DNA from: Gemmatimonadota bacterium
GTDB lineage: Bacteria; Gemmatimonadota; Gemmatimonadetes; Gemmatimonadales; Gemmatimonadaceae
Direction of reading: 5' to 3'
Assembly: GCA_016719105.1 (NCBI GenBank)
Contig: JADKAQ010000014.1
Span: 248,001 to 312,000 of the forward strand
Length of the DNA stretch: 64,000 bases
The position numbers and the translations under genes are program-made. The stretch's first letter is position 1. Each line of letters opens with the position of its first letter. Below, one piece after another: positions 56,393 to 64,000 of the stretch. The notes below the pieces were generated by a model that searched no databases, was not told the DNA's origin, and worked only from the letters and a program-made list of their open reading frames with translations.

Positions 56393-57769
56393 ATGCCGCC
56401 ACGTGTCGAGGGAGTCAGGCAGCTCGTCTCTCTCTCACGGACCGGTCCCGTGCGCAACGTCCTCCCTCGTCCCCTGCCGGTCGTGGCCGGCGCCTCGCGT
56501 CCCGCGCTCACCGTCGTCGCAGCGCTGGTGCGCGGCACTGGGTGCGCAACGCTCGGTGTGTCGCTCGCCGTTGGTTCAGTCCACGCGCAGGGTGGTTCGA
56601 CGCCCCGCGGCGCGCTCCCCCACATCCCGCTCTGCGCGGGACTCACCATCACGACGGCCATCAGCCAGGCCAATGGCGACTACGAGTCGATCAAGACCGT
56701 GCGCGCGGTGACCGCCCGTGACGTTCGCCTCACCTACTCTTCGGAGGGGATGGTGATGGAGATGCTCGACGCTGCCCCGCGGCTGCAACGCGTGAACGTG
56801 CGCCGCACCATCGCGCGTGCCGACCTCGACACCGCCTCGCTGTACCTGCAGCAGTACAGCGCATTCACGCCAGAGCTGGTCCCCGGCACCACGGCACTCG
56901 GTACGTCGAGCGCCGTACTGCGCTCGCTCATGCTCCGGGGACGGGCCGACGTGGGGATCTTCATCCCCTTCAGCGGCCAGGCCGTCCTGGACCGGAACGA
57001 GCATCCCAACGTGTACGACAACGCGATGGTCGCCACGCTGCATCGGGTTGCCGGCAGCCCGGTCGTGGTCCCGGTGATCGTGGATGACCGTCCGGTCGAC
57101 CTCCCGGCGATACGTGTCGCCGGGAACTTCTTCGGCGACAGCACCGAACTGTTCTTCCTGGACGACCCAGCCAACCCCATCACGCTGCGCTTCCGCTTCG
57201 GTATCGGCGCGATCACGCAGGGCGACGCCGACCTGTCCAATCCCCTGCTCGGCAAGGTCAAGGCTGGCGATGACCGCGACGTGTTGCGCGTGGTAAAGAT
57301 CTCCACGCGGTGCGAGGGCGGCACATCGGCTTCCGGTGGCGCGAGTCCGGGAACCGCCCCACCGCCGGCGGGTGAAGCGGGGAGCGAGGAGCTTGCGCGC
57401 ATGGAGCAGGCGCTGCTCACCATCGGCAAGGTGGAGGTCTACCAGGTCTTCTTCGGCTTCAACAGCGACACGTTGCGCGAGGAGTCCACGCCGACGCTGC
57501 ACACCATCGCGGCGGTGCTGGCTCGGCACCCCGACTGGACGCTACGTGTGGACGGCCACACCGACAACATCGCTGGCGATGCCTACAACCTGGCGCTGTC
57601 CCGGCGGCGCGCCGCGGCCGTGAAGCGGGCGCTGGTGACAAAGCACGCCGTGCAGGACGGGCGCCTGCGCACCGATGGCTTCGGCGAAGGGCGCCCGCTC
57701 GACACGAACGACACCGTAGAGGGGCGAGCCCGAAACCGTCGCGTGGAGCTGGTGCGGATCACGCCGTGA
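56393..57769 (+). CDS. OmpA-family protein
   Basis: An exported protein of about 458 residues from ATG 56393, with a long N-terminal leader and a hydrophobic segment ending SVHAQ. Residues about 80-310 form an unrecognised beta-rich domain (VKAGDDRDVLRVVKIST near its end). A Gly/Ala/Pro linker follows, and the C-terminal 110 residues are an OmpA-like murein-binding domain: VFFGFNSDTLREESTPTL, LRVDGHTDNIAGDAYNLALS, AAAVKRAL, DGFGEGRPL and GRARNRRVEL. It is likely to be anchored between outer membrane and murein. It is divergent from the kinase gene. Confidence 0.85.
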   Translation: MPPRVEGVRQLVSLSRTGPVRNVLPRPLPVVAGASRPALTVVAALVRGTGCATLGVSLAVGSVHAQGGSTPRGALPHIPLCAGLTITTAISQANGDYESIKTVRAVTARDVRLTYSSEGMVMEMLDAAPRLQRVNVRRTIARADLDTASLYLQQYSAFTPELVPGTTALGTSSAVLRSLMLRGRADVGIFIPFSGQAVLDRNEHPNVYDNAMVATLHRVAGSPVVVPVIVDDRPVDLPAIRVAGNFFGDSTELFFLDDPANPITLRFRFGIGAITQGDADLSNPLLGKVKAGDDRDVLRVVKISTRCEGGTSASGGASPGTAPPPAGEAGSEELARMEQALLTIGKVEVYQVFFGFNSDTLREESTPTLHTIAAVLARHPDWTLRVDGHTDNIAGDAYNLALSRRRAAAVKRALVTKHAVQDGRLRTDGFGEGRPLDTNDTVEGRARNRRVELVRITP

Positions 57770-57914
57770 CCTCTGTCACCACCTGGGCGCGTGACGACGC
57801 GCGCACTCGAACGCGTCGGCCGATCTGACGACCGGAGGCGGCGCTTCGTTGCCGACATCCGGCGGGGCCTACAGATTGGGGAAAGCCCGTTCGTTCCCCA
57901 ATCCCGGGTCCGGC

Positions 57915-58475
57915 ATGTCCGACGGCAGTTCGCACCAGATCACTGACCTGCTGTTGCAGGTCCGCGAGGGGAAGTCGGATTCCCTCGAACGGCTGCTCCC
58001 GCTGGTGTACGGGGAGCTTCATCGTATCGCCAGCCGCCGGGTGCAAGGGCATGACCAGACCATCGGCGCCACCTCGCTCGTGCACGAGGCCTACCTCAAG
58101 CTCTTCCAGGGCGCGGGGATCGATGTGCAAACGCGCGGCCACTTCTTTGCTGTCGCGGCCACGGCAATGCGGCAGATCATCGTGGACCGGGCGCGCGCGC
58201 ACCTGGCCGACAAGCGCGGCGGCGCGCATCGTCGTGTCACGCTCGAGGACGAGCTGGCCGCGACCGACGACCAGGCCGAGCAGGCGGTCGCGCTCGACGA
58301 CGCGCTCGACCGGCTGGAGGCGCTGGACCCGCGACTGCGGCGCGTGGTGGAGTGTCGTTTCTTTGGCGGCCTCACCGAGGATGAAACAGCAGAGGCGGTG
58401 GGGGTCACCTCGCGCACCGTGCGCTCGGACTGGGTCAAGGCGCGCGCCTTGTTAGGCAGCTGGTTGCGCGACTGA
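57915..58475 (+). CDS. ECF-type RNA polymerase sigma factor (TIGR02999-like)
   Basis: A sigma factor of 186 residues from ATG 57915. Region 2 covers about 20-95 (LLPLVYGELHRIASRRV, TSLVHEAYLKLF, HFFAVAATAMRQIIVDRARAH). Region 4 covers about 125-180 (LEALDPRLRRVVECRFFGGLTEDETAEAVGVTSRTVRSDW, in parts). This subgroup usually occurs near TPR-type Ser/Thr kinases like the one at 53779 and lacks a separate anti-sigma gene; control by that kinase is inference. Genes downstream face the other way. Confidence 0.87.
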   Translation: MSDGSSHQITDLLLQVREGKSDSLERLLPLVYGELHRIASRRVQGHDQTIGATSLVHEAYLKLFQGAGIDVQTRGHFFAVAATAMRQIIVDRARAHLADKRGGAHRRVTLEDELAATDDQAEQAVALDDALDRLEALDPRLRRVVECRFFGGLTEDETAEAVGVTSRTVRSDWVKARALLGSWLRD

Positions 58476-58495
58476 GCGGCGGCGGCGGCGGTGCC

Positions 58496-59296
58496 TCAGT
58501 TCACCTTCACGCAGGAGGCGGACAGGTCGATCGTCACCGCTGCCGGGTGATCGAGGGGCCAGATGATCTCCAGTACCCACTCGGCCGACTTCCCTCCAAA
58601 GGCGGAGCTGTTGTAGCTGCTCAGCACGAAGGCCGATGGAAAGGTGACGAACCAGCCGCCGGCGGTCCCCGGTGGATTCGGGACGAAACCGCTTCGCTCC
58701 CCATACCAATTGGACAAGCCGCCAGCGATCGCGACCTTTCCCGCCGGACACCGGACCGTGAACTGTGACTTCGTCCCCGTCGTTCCCGACACCGAGTACG
58801 ACGCGGTGACGATCTCGAACGCCGAGAGCGCGGTCGAGCCGCTGAGCGACGCAGGCGGGCCCGCCGGTCCAATCGGTCCGGTGGATCCCGTTGCTCCTGG
58901 CGGCCCGGCAGGACCGGCCACGCCCGCCACGCCGCTTGCCCCAGGCGGACCGGCATCGCCCTTGGGGCCGCTGGGCCCCTGGGGCCCTGCCGGTCCCGGC
59001 ACACCGGTTGTAGGGCCCGCGGGACCTGGCGGCCCCTGTGGCCCGGTCGCTCCTTGCGGACCGGATGCTCCCGGCGCCCCCGCTGGTCCAACAGTGTTCC
59101 ACTGCACCAGCGTATGATCGGCGCTGCGGCAGGTGGCCGACTGGCCGCTTAGGACCGCCAGGTAAATCGTCCCCGAACGCGGGACGACGCAGGCGAAGAT
59201 CGGAGGGGACGACTGCTGCGCCTTCACGGCTCGCGATGCAAAGCCGCCCAGCGCCATGAGTGCGATGCATCCCACTGCCCGAGCATGCCGCGGCAT
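58496..59296 (-). CDS. Secreted collagen-like protein
   Basis: An exported protein of 266 residues with a signal peptide ending in AVKAQQ. A conserved head (CVVPRSGTIYLA, CRSADHTLVQWNTVGPAG) is followed by about 26 Gly-X-Y triplets with one inserted Thr after the ninth, then a C-terminal domain (TVRCPAGKVAIAGGLSNW, final SASCVKVN). The Gly-X-Y stretch should form a collagen triple helix, with the end domain probably acting as trimerisation unit. It is one of three related genes here (also 59323 and 61191). No biochemical function is known. Confidence 0.82.
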   Translation of the reverse strand: MPRHARAVGCIALMALGGFASRAVKAQQSSPPIFACVVPRSGTIYLAVLSGQSATCRSADHTLVQWNTVGPAGAPGASGPQGATGPQGPPGPAGPTTGVPGPAGPQGPSGPKGDAGPPGASGVAGVAGPAGPPGATGSTGPIGPAGPPASLSGSTALSAFEIVTASYSVSGTTGTKSQFTVRCPAGKVAIAGGLSNWYGERSGFVPNPPGTAGGWFVTFPSAFVLSSYNSSAFGGKSAEWVLEIIWPLDHPAAVTIDLSASCVKVN

Positions 59297-59322
59297 CCTC
59301 GCTGTTCCTCGTGCAGTCGCAA

Positions 59323-59901
59323 TCAGTTGATCCTGGCGCACGTGACCACCATGCGTGCGCGAAACGTCCCCACCGACTCGGCGCTCACGTGCACCACCCA
59401 CTCTCGATCGGAATATCCGAACGCCTTGTTGGGATAGCTCCCGATTTCGTGCACCCACGGCGCGCCGCCGCCGGGCGAGTAGCCGCCGAACGAGTCGTCG
59501 CGCAGCAATCCGCCGCTGATCGCGATCTTGCCAACCGGGCACGTCGCGGTCACGAACGTCTGCGTGCCGGGCTGGGTGAAGGTGAACGACACGTTCGCCA
59601 CCACGGTCTCCACGTTGCCGAGCGTCGCACTCCCTGCGAGGGAGCTGCCGGTTCCGGGCGGGCCCTGTGGACCGGCGGGCCCTTGCGGCCCCGTGGGACC
59701 GACGGCGCTCCACTGCACCAGCACATGGTCAGCGGCGCGGCATGTGCCTGGTGCTCCATTCTGTCCAACGAGGTACAGCGTGCCTGAGCGCGGTACGTAG
59801 CAGGCAAGCAATGGCGGGGTCGCCTGCTGCCCCTCCAGGGGCTGCCCCATGAGCAGTGGCGCCATCGCCAAGGCGCCCATCACAATGCGTGAACGAGGCA
59901 T
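59323..59901 (-). CDS. Secreted collagen-like protein, short repeat version
   Basis: A protein of 192 residues with the same head as its neighbour (CYVPRSGTLYLVGQNGAPGTCRAADH in parts, LVQWSAVGP) but only six Gly-X-Y triplets (GPTGPQGPAGPQGPPGTG). The C-terminal domain is VTATCPVGKIAISGGLL, YSDREWVVHV and CARIN. ATG 59901 follows GGAGGAG. It lies 26 bases upstream of the gene at 58496 on the same strand. The short repeat suggests that the head and tail domains, not the collagen rod, are the constant functional parts. Confidence 0.78.
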   Translation of the reverse strand: MPRSRIVMGALAMAPLLMGQPLEGQQATPPLLACYVPRSGTLYLVGQNGAPGTCRAADHVLVQWSAVGPTGPQGPAGPQGPPGTGSSLAGSATLGNVETVVANVSFTFTQPGTQTFVTATCPVGKIAISGGLLRDDSFGGYSPGGGAPWVHEIGSYPNKAFGYSDREWVVHVSAESVGTFRARMVVTCARIN

Positions 59902-59957
59902 CAGCTCCTCCAGGTAGTGCCGCCAGGTGCACCGCGGCGTCGGGATCGAAAACACGT

Positions 59958-60422
59958 TCAGCGTCCCGCGGCGGCCAGCACGTCGATGGCGACGTCCAGC
60001 GCGAGGCCGAGTGCGTCTCGGTCGGCTTCCACGCCCACGTCGGTGCAGGTCGTGAGCGCGGTTCGTACGCGATCGACGTCGGCGCGCGTCGCGTTGAGGT
60101 AGGGAGACATCACCGAGCGCAGCGTCGCCAGGTCGGTGGTCACGCGACTCGAGCAGTTCCCAAGGGTAGGGGCGAGGCGCGCCGCCGCGTCCTCGAGTGC
60201 CGACACCGCGGTGGACGGAGGGCCGTTGGTGTTGGTCGGTGGCGGGGTCACCCCCGGTGAATCACCTCCACCACTCCCCCCGCATCCAACGAGGACTGCG
60301 CTCGTGATGCACGCGAGCAGTGCCAGCCGCGAGCCCGTCCGCAACGGTTGGGCGGCACGCGTGCGACAACGACGTGCGTTGTTGGCGGCTCGGACCCGCA
60401 TCGGTTCAATCGTCCAGTTCAT
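59958..60422 (-). CDS. Small lipoprotein of unknown function
   Basis: A protein of 154 residues. A basic leader is followed by LALLACITSAVLVGCGGSGGG, a lipoprotein signal with a Gly/Ser/Pro linker. The mature part is helical (VSALEDAAARLAPTLG, ATRADVDRVRTALTTC). No family was recognised. ATG 60401 is an alternative start. It lies between two collagen-like genes and beside another small secreted protein, with which it may be co-transcribed. Confidence 0.6.
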   Translation of the reverse strand: MNWTIEPMRVRAANNARRCRTRAAQPLRTGSRLALLACITSAVLVGCGGSGGGDSPGVTPPPTNTNGPPSTAVSALEDAAARLAPTLGNCSSRVTTDLATLRSVMSPYLNATRADVDRVRTALTTCTDVGVEADRDALGLALDVAIDVLAAAGR

Positions 60423-60464
60423 CAGCCGTCCACTCGCATTTGATGGTTGGTCATTCGCCAGGTC

Positions 60465-60959
60465 TCAGCACGGGTCCAGTGCCAGCACCCGGTCAACCCG
60501 TTGCTGGTTGGCGGCGTAGAAGGCGACGTTCGCGGGCGGTGGCTGGGGTGGCGGCGGTCGCATGCCGCTGGCGCGCGCTTCGTGCGCCATCCCCGCCATG
60601 GCCAGCGCCAGGGAGACTTCCACGAAGTCGCGCGGTGCCATGGACGCTCCCGCGAGCGCGGCCCGTACGCCCTTGTGCGCGTTGAGCGTGGCGACCTCCT
60701 GGGCGATGGAGGTGGCATCGCCCGTATTCGCGAGCCAGGTGCAGAACGACGGGTCGCGCTTCGCGAGCGCCGCCAACGCGGTGAAGGCCCGTTCCAGCTG
60801 CGCCAGGCGGTCCACGGCGAGCGGCGTCTTCACGGCGGCCTCTTGTTCGGCGATCGGCCAACTGTTCACGCCGCCCTGCGCGTGCGCGGCAAGAGGTGCC
60901 GCAACTGGCGCACCGGCCAGCAGGGCGAAGACGAGCGACCGCACAAGGGAGAGGCGCAT
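60465..60959 (-). CDS. Small secreted alpha-helical protein of unknown function
   Basis: A protein of 164 residues from ATG 60959, with a signal peptide ending LAAHAQ. The mature part is helical (LAQLERAFTALAALAKRD, DFVEVSLALAMAGMAHEARA), with a proline stretch PPPPQPPP and a Cys as last residue. No family was recognised. It lies upstream of the lipoprotein gene at 59958 on the same strand, 42 bases apart. Confidence 0.6.
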   Translation of the reverse strand: MRLSLVRSLVFALLAGAPVAAPLAAHAQGGVNSWPIAEQEAAVKTPLAVDRLAQLERAFTALAALAKRDPSFCTWLANTGDATSIAQEVATLNAHKGVRAALAGASMAPRDFVEVSLALAMAGMAHEARASGMRPPPPQPPPANVAFYAANQQRVDRVLALDPC

Positions 60960-61190
60960 GAGACGAGTAGTCGATGAAGTGAGGGGTCGGCGGCCAACGC
61001 AGCCGTCACTCACCTCAACGCCACCGTCCTCCGGAACCGGAAAAACCCGCGATGCATCGTCGGCAGCTCGTCACGCCGACCCGCGTTTCCGGATTCGGTC
61101 GCGCATCACGTGAAGAGGGTGCAGCCACGTGACGACGTATCACCCACCCGCCACCGACACCTGCACGGTCCAACCACCGGGGATATCTCG

Positions 61191-62018
61191 ATGACTCGAA
61201 CAACAGATTGCGCGGCCGGACACCACCGGAGGAGACGGATGGGCGTCTTTGCCCGTGCCCTGCTGGTCGGATGCCTAACGATGTCGAGCGCGCGTGCGGT
61301 CGCCGCGCAGCAACCGTCAGGCGTGGTGCTGGCCTGTGTGGTACCGAGGTCGGGCACCATCTACCTGATAGGGAGGGAGGGTGCGCCAGCGACCTGCCGC
61401 TCGGCCGACCATCTCCTGGTCCAGTGGAGCGCAGTCGGCCCTGCGGGGGCCCAGGGTCCGGCGGGACCACAGGGGCCCCCGGGGCCGAGTACCGGGGTAC
61501 CGGGTCCGGCGGGGGCGCAAGGGCCCGCGGGCCCTCCCGGTGCGGTGGGCCCGGCAGGTGCAACGGGGTCGCAAGGGCCGGCCGGGCCCGATGGCAAGCC
61601 CGGACCGGCCGGGCCCGCCGGTCCTCAGGGGCTGCAAGGCGTCCCGGGCCCTCCCGGTTCGCTGGCCGCCTCCGGCGCCCTCGGCTCCCTCGAGCGCGTG
61701 GTGACTCGCTACTTTCCGAACTTGGCTGCGGGCGCCGGCTCTGGCGCGCAGTTCTTCGTCGCCACCTGTCCTGTCGGGAAGGTGGCGATCGGCGGGGGCG
61801 TGCTGGATCAGACGCCAGGCTACGGAGCGTACATCCCGGGGAGCATTCGCATGACGCTCTTCCCGTGGTTGGTTCTTGGCAGCTACCCGAATGCCGCCTT
61901 CGGCTTCTCCGATCGTGAGTGGGTCGTGCAGCTCGGGCTGGCCTCACCGGAGTTCTACCTCGGGTCTACCTCGCCGATCACCGTCTCCGTCGTCGCCATC
62001 TGCGCCAAGGTGAACTGA
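61191..62018 (+). CDS. Secreted collagen-like protein
   Basis: A protein of 275 residues from ATG 61191 (ATG 61239 is an alternative), with a signal peptide ending AVAAQQ. The head CVVPRSGTIYLIGREGAPATC and LLVQWSAVGP match the two leftward paralogues. About 24 Gly-X-Y triplets follow, with the same single Thr break before GVPGPAG as in the gene at 58496. The tail VATCPVGKVAIGGGVLD, FSDREWVVQL and CAKVN closes it. It lies on the opposite strand from its paralogues. Confidence 0.82.
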   Translation: MTRTTDCAAGHHRRRRMGVFARALLVGCLTMSSARAVAAQQPSGVVLACVVPRSGTIYLIGREGAPATCRSADHLLVQWSAVGPAGAQGPAGPQGPPGPSTGVPGPAGAQGPAGPPGAVGPAGATGSQGPAGPDGKPGPAGPAGPQGLQGVPGPPGSLAASGALGSLERVVTRYFPNLAAGAGSGAQFFVATCPVGKVAIGGGVLDQTPGYGAYIPGSIRMTLFPWLVLGSYPNAAFGFSDREWVVQLGLASPEFYLGSTSPITVSVVAICAKVN

Positions 62019-62042
62019 CGTCGCGGGAGATCCACTTCTCTG

Positions 62043-63518
62043 CTAGTACAGTCGGGCATAGATGTGCCGCCGGTGCTGCGGTACCCCCTTCGGCACGCGC
62101 TTCGTGAATTCGTCACGCAGCGACTGGCCTGTTGGTGACGTCACCACGACTCCGCGCTCGATCGCCACGATCTTCCCGTTCAGAGGGGCGAAGATCGCGT
62201 AGCTCACACTGTCCCCGGCGACCTGCGCGTAGCAGCGCCCGCTCTCGCCAGCCGCAAAGGTGGCGAGCGGTTCGTCGATCCTGCGGCACGCGAGGTCGAC
62301 GAGCTTGGCTCCTGCCGGCCCTCCGGCGCGCTCCACCACGCGGAAGCCATCGCTGGTCGGCATGAGGATGAGCGTCTCACCGTTGGGCGCGCCGGCATCG
62401 GCGGGGCCGTTCGCCGAGTCGCGCACCCACGTCCCCATCATGCGGGCGAACGGGTCGGGGGCAGCCCCGGGAGGCGGCGGCGGAGCAAAGGCCGCCATCT
62501 GGCCCACGAACTCCGCCAGCCCCGCCGGCGGAAGGGCACGATAGCCCAGCACGTCCGACAGGTGATCGAAGTGCTGCGTCAGGTACCCCGGCTGCACCAG
62601 CGCCTTCGGGTAGTGCGCCGCGTACCCCTCAAAGATGAAACGCAGCGCATCGTAGCCGGCGATGAGCGGGATCGATCCATGATCCTCGCCGTCATAGTAC
62701 TTGTAGCCGTATCGAATCCCCGACGTGTTGGCGTCCTTGATGATGCTGTTGAGCGCCAGGATGTTGTTGACGTTGAGAACCGTCCCCGAATCGTACGGGG
62801 TGATGTTGTTCGCCTGCGCGATGAAGAGGGTACGTGCCGGCGGTGCCGGCTTCCCGAAGAAGTCGCGCGCCATCCGTACCATGAGCCGGTCGTCGAACCA
62901 GAGAGTCGGGTCGATCGCCACGTAGGCGTTGAAGGTCTCGGGGATCGTGTAGAGGGCGTTGAGGACCGCCAGTCCACCTAACGAATGCCCCACGAAGAGC
63001 CGATAGGGGGCGGTGCGATACGCCGAATCGACGTGCGGGATGAGTTCGGACTTGAGGAACTGCAGGAAGTTCGGATTCCCGCCGGTGATGTCCCACCCCG
63101 GGGGGAGCGGATTGCCGTACGGGTCCTTGGTGACGCGCGTCGGCGTGAGGTCGCGCCGGCGATTGGCGACGGGGATCGCGATGACGATCATCTCGGGGAT
63201 GGCATACGTCCCGCCCACTCCGGTCGACAGCATCTGGAGCACGCCGGTGACGGAGTGGAAGTGCACATCACCGTCGAGCAGGTAGAGCACCGGATACGCG
63301 CGCGGGACCCGCGTCGGCGCGCCGTACGCCGGCGGGGTGTACACCAGGTACGGGCGCCGCTCCTTGAGCGTGGGCGACCAGAGGGTGTCGATGGTGCCGA
63401 CGGTGAGCGCCGGTGTCGGTACCGTCGTCGACGATGGACGCTGCCCCGACGCTCGGGCCGACGCCGCGCAGGCTAGACCGGTCACGACGGCGAGAAGGAA
63501 GCGCGAGCAGGGGATCAT
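62043..63518 (-). CDS. Exported esterase-family alpha/beta hydrolase
   Basis: A protein of 491 residues; the start at 63518 gives a signal peptide ending SARASGQ. The hydrolase part has RPYLVYTPPAYG, YPVLYLLDGDVHFHSVTG, the nucleophile elbow VGHSLGGLAVLNAL and YDGEDHGSIPL with the catalytic His. This is the layout of IroE/Fes-type and esterase D-like enzymes. A C-terminal domain of about 120 residues after a Pro-rich linker (DPFARMMGTWVRD) resembles small lipocalin-like modules. The substrate is unknown. Confidence 0.82.
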   Translation of the reverse strand: MIPCSRFLLAVVTGLACAASARASGQRPSSTTVPTPALTVGTIDTLWSPTLKERRPYLVYTPPAYGAPTRVPRAYPVLYLLDGDVHFHSVTGVLQMLSTGVGGTYAIPEMIVIAIPVANRRRDLTPTRVTKDPYGNPLPPGWDITGGNPNFLQFLKSELIPHVDSAYRTAPYRLFVGHSLGGLAVLNALYTIPETFNAYVAIDPTLWFDDRLMVRMARDFFGKPAPPARTLFIAQANNITPYDSGTVLNVNNILALNSIIKDANTSGIRYGYKYYDGEDHGSIPLIAGYDALRFIFEGYAAHYPKALVQPGYLTQHFDHLSDVLGYRALPPAGLAEFVGQMAAFAPPPPPGAAPDPFARMMGTWVRDSANGPADAGAPNGETLILMPTSDGFRVVERAGGPAGAKLVDLACRRIDEPLATFAAGESGRCYAQVAGDSVSYAIFAPLNGKIVAIERGVVVTSPTGQSLRDEFTKRVPKGVPQHRRHIYARLY

Positions 63519-63638
63519 CGGTTCAACTCTCGTGGTGCGCGGGCCGGCATGGGCCGCGAAGATTCGAGGACGGAACGGCCTGCGTGCGGCGGCACGCCGC
63601 CCGTGCGAGGCAGGGTGCATGCTGGGCGAGCGGGAGGG

Positions 63639-64000
63639 TCACGACAACGCCTCCAGCAGCCGCTCGATGTCGGCCATGTCGTTGTAGACCGATGGGGAGA
63701 TGCGCATCCAGTTGGCGGCGACGCGCACGTTTATCCTGGCCTCGGCGAGTCGCTTGGGGACGTCGCTCTCCAGCAGTCCCTTGCGTGCGAACGTCACGAT
63801 GCCACTGGTTGCGCCTGCCGGCGTGACCGCAGCGAAACCCAGCCGGGGCATCTCCTGCTGCAGCCGGGCGATGAGCGGCAGGCGGTGCGCCTGGATGTTC
63901 GCGGGCCCGAGGGCCTGCACGTAGACCAGCGAACTGGCGAGCAGTGCGACGCCGACCTCGGCGCTCCCCGTCAGCGACCCCATCTCGAACAAGCCGGCGG
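63639..64000 (-). CDS. Class V aminotransferase, C-terminal part
   Basis: The last 120 or so residues of a PLP-dependent class V aminotransferase / cysteine desulfurase-like enzyme; the frame is open at the right edge of the window. Visible are FEMGSLTGSAEVGVALLASSLVYV, FAAVTPAGATSGIVTFARKG, INVRVAANWMRISPSVYND and the ending DIERLLEAL, the usual small C-terminal domain. The PLP lysine lies outside the window. It precedes the esterase gene by about 120 bases on the same strand. Confidence 0.75.
   Translation of the reverse strand, partial: AGLFEMGSLTGSAEVGVALLASSLVYVQALGPANIQAHRLPLIARLQQEMPRLGFAAVTPAGATSGIVTFARKGLLESDVPKRLAEARINVRVAANWMRISPSVYNDMADIERLLEALS

Noticed and set aside
59958..60260. 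Rightward frames opposite the small lipoprotein
   Set aside because: Composition is that of an antisense shadow, and the leftward frame has a clear lipobox.
58496..62018. Gly-X-Y coding repeats as a CRISPR or tandem DNA repeat array
   Set aside because: The periodicity is nine bases within codons and the units are not identical; they encode collagen triplets.

Overview
The window reads as a chromosome segment of a GC-rich, aerobic, soil-type bacterium, most probably of the Gemmatimonadota. That assignment is an inference from gene content, not from a marker gene. The evidence is the dense coding at high GC, the very many secreted hydrolases whose signal peptides end in Ala-Gln, DUF5916 and LVIVD proteins, an ECF sigma factor of the TIGR02999 type near a TPR-type Ser/Thr kinase, and a full meso-diaminopimelate murein salvage set. 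No rRNA, tRNA, CRISPR array, phage block or transposase gene was seen.

Layout. 1-2.7 kb: a frameshifted CocE/S15-type hydrolase and a GC-only, poly-G tract that is probably a sequence artefact. 2.7-9 kb: an AraC regulator, two convergent metallo-beta-lactamase-fold hydrolases, a frameshifted glyoxalase-like protein and an S9A prolyl oligopeptidase. 9-14.6 kb: a multicopper oxidase with permuted domain order, a DUF305 protein, an LVIVD-repeat protein and a frameshifted alpha/beta hydrolase. 14.8-18.2 kb: small unrelated genes separated by non-coding stretches holding integron attC-like sites (a lipoprotein, a seven-helix membrane protein, an AAC(3)-I-like acetyltransferase interrupted by an amber codon, a DUF1801 protein). 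This looks like a cassette cluster without an integrase. 18.5-20.3 kb: two CPBP intramembrane proteases. 20.4-27.2 kb: an overlapping operon for a Liv-type ABC importer with an acyl-CoA synthetase in the middle.

27-46 kb holds exported peptidases, esterases, a serine beta-lactamase-fold hydrolase, an AAC(2')-I-like acetyltransferase, an ankyrin protein, two amidohydrolases, a threonine aldolase-like enzyme, a DUF5916 outer-membrane-type protein and an endostatin/lectin-like protein. 46-53.4 kb is a cell-wall block: PBP4/DacB, Mpl, a fused SpmA/SpmB-type permease, MpaA and a VanY/LdcB-like carboxypeptidase. Together they could trim murein peptides, release the tripeptide and re-attach it to UDP-MurNAc. 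53.8-58.5 kb carries the Ser/Thr kinase (frameshifted), an OmpA-family protein and the ECF sigma factor. 58.5-62 kb carries three related secreted collagen-like proteins with two small secreted proteins between them. The window closes with an esterase and the 3' end of a class V aminotransferase.

Two window-wide observations deserve attention. The heptamer CGTTAGG/CCTAACG occurs 37 times by eye, using rare codons in whichever frame it falls. At least four genes carry single-base frameshifts and one an in-frame stop, so sequence quality should be checked before biology is inferred from the broken genes.
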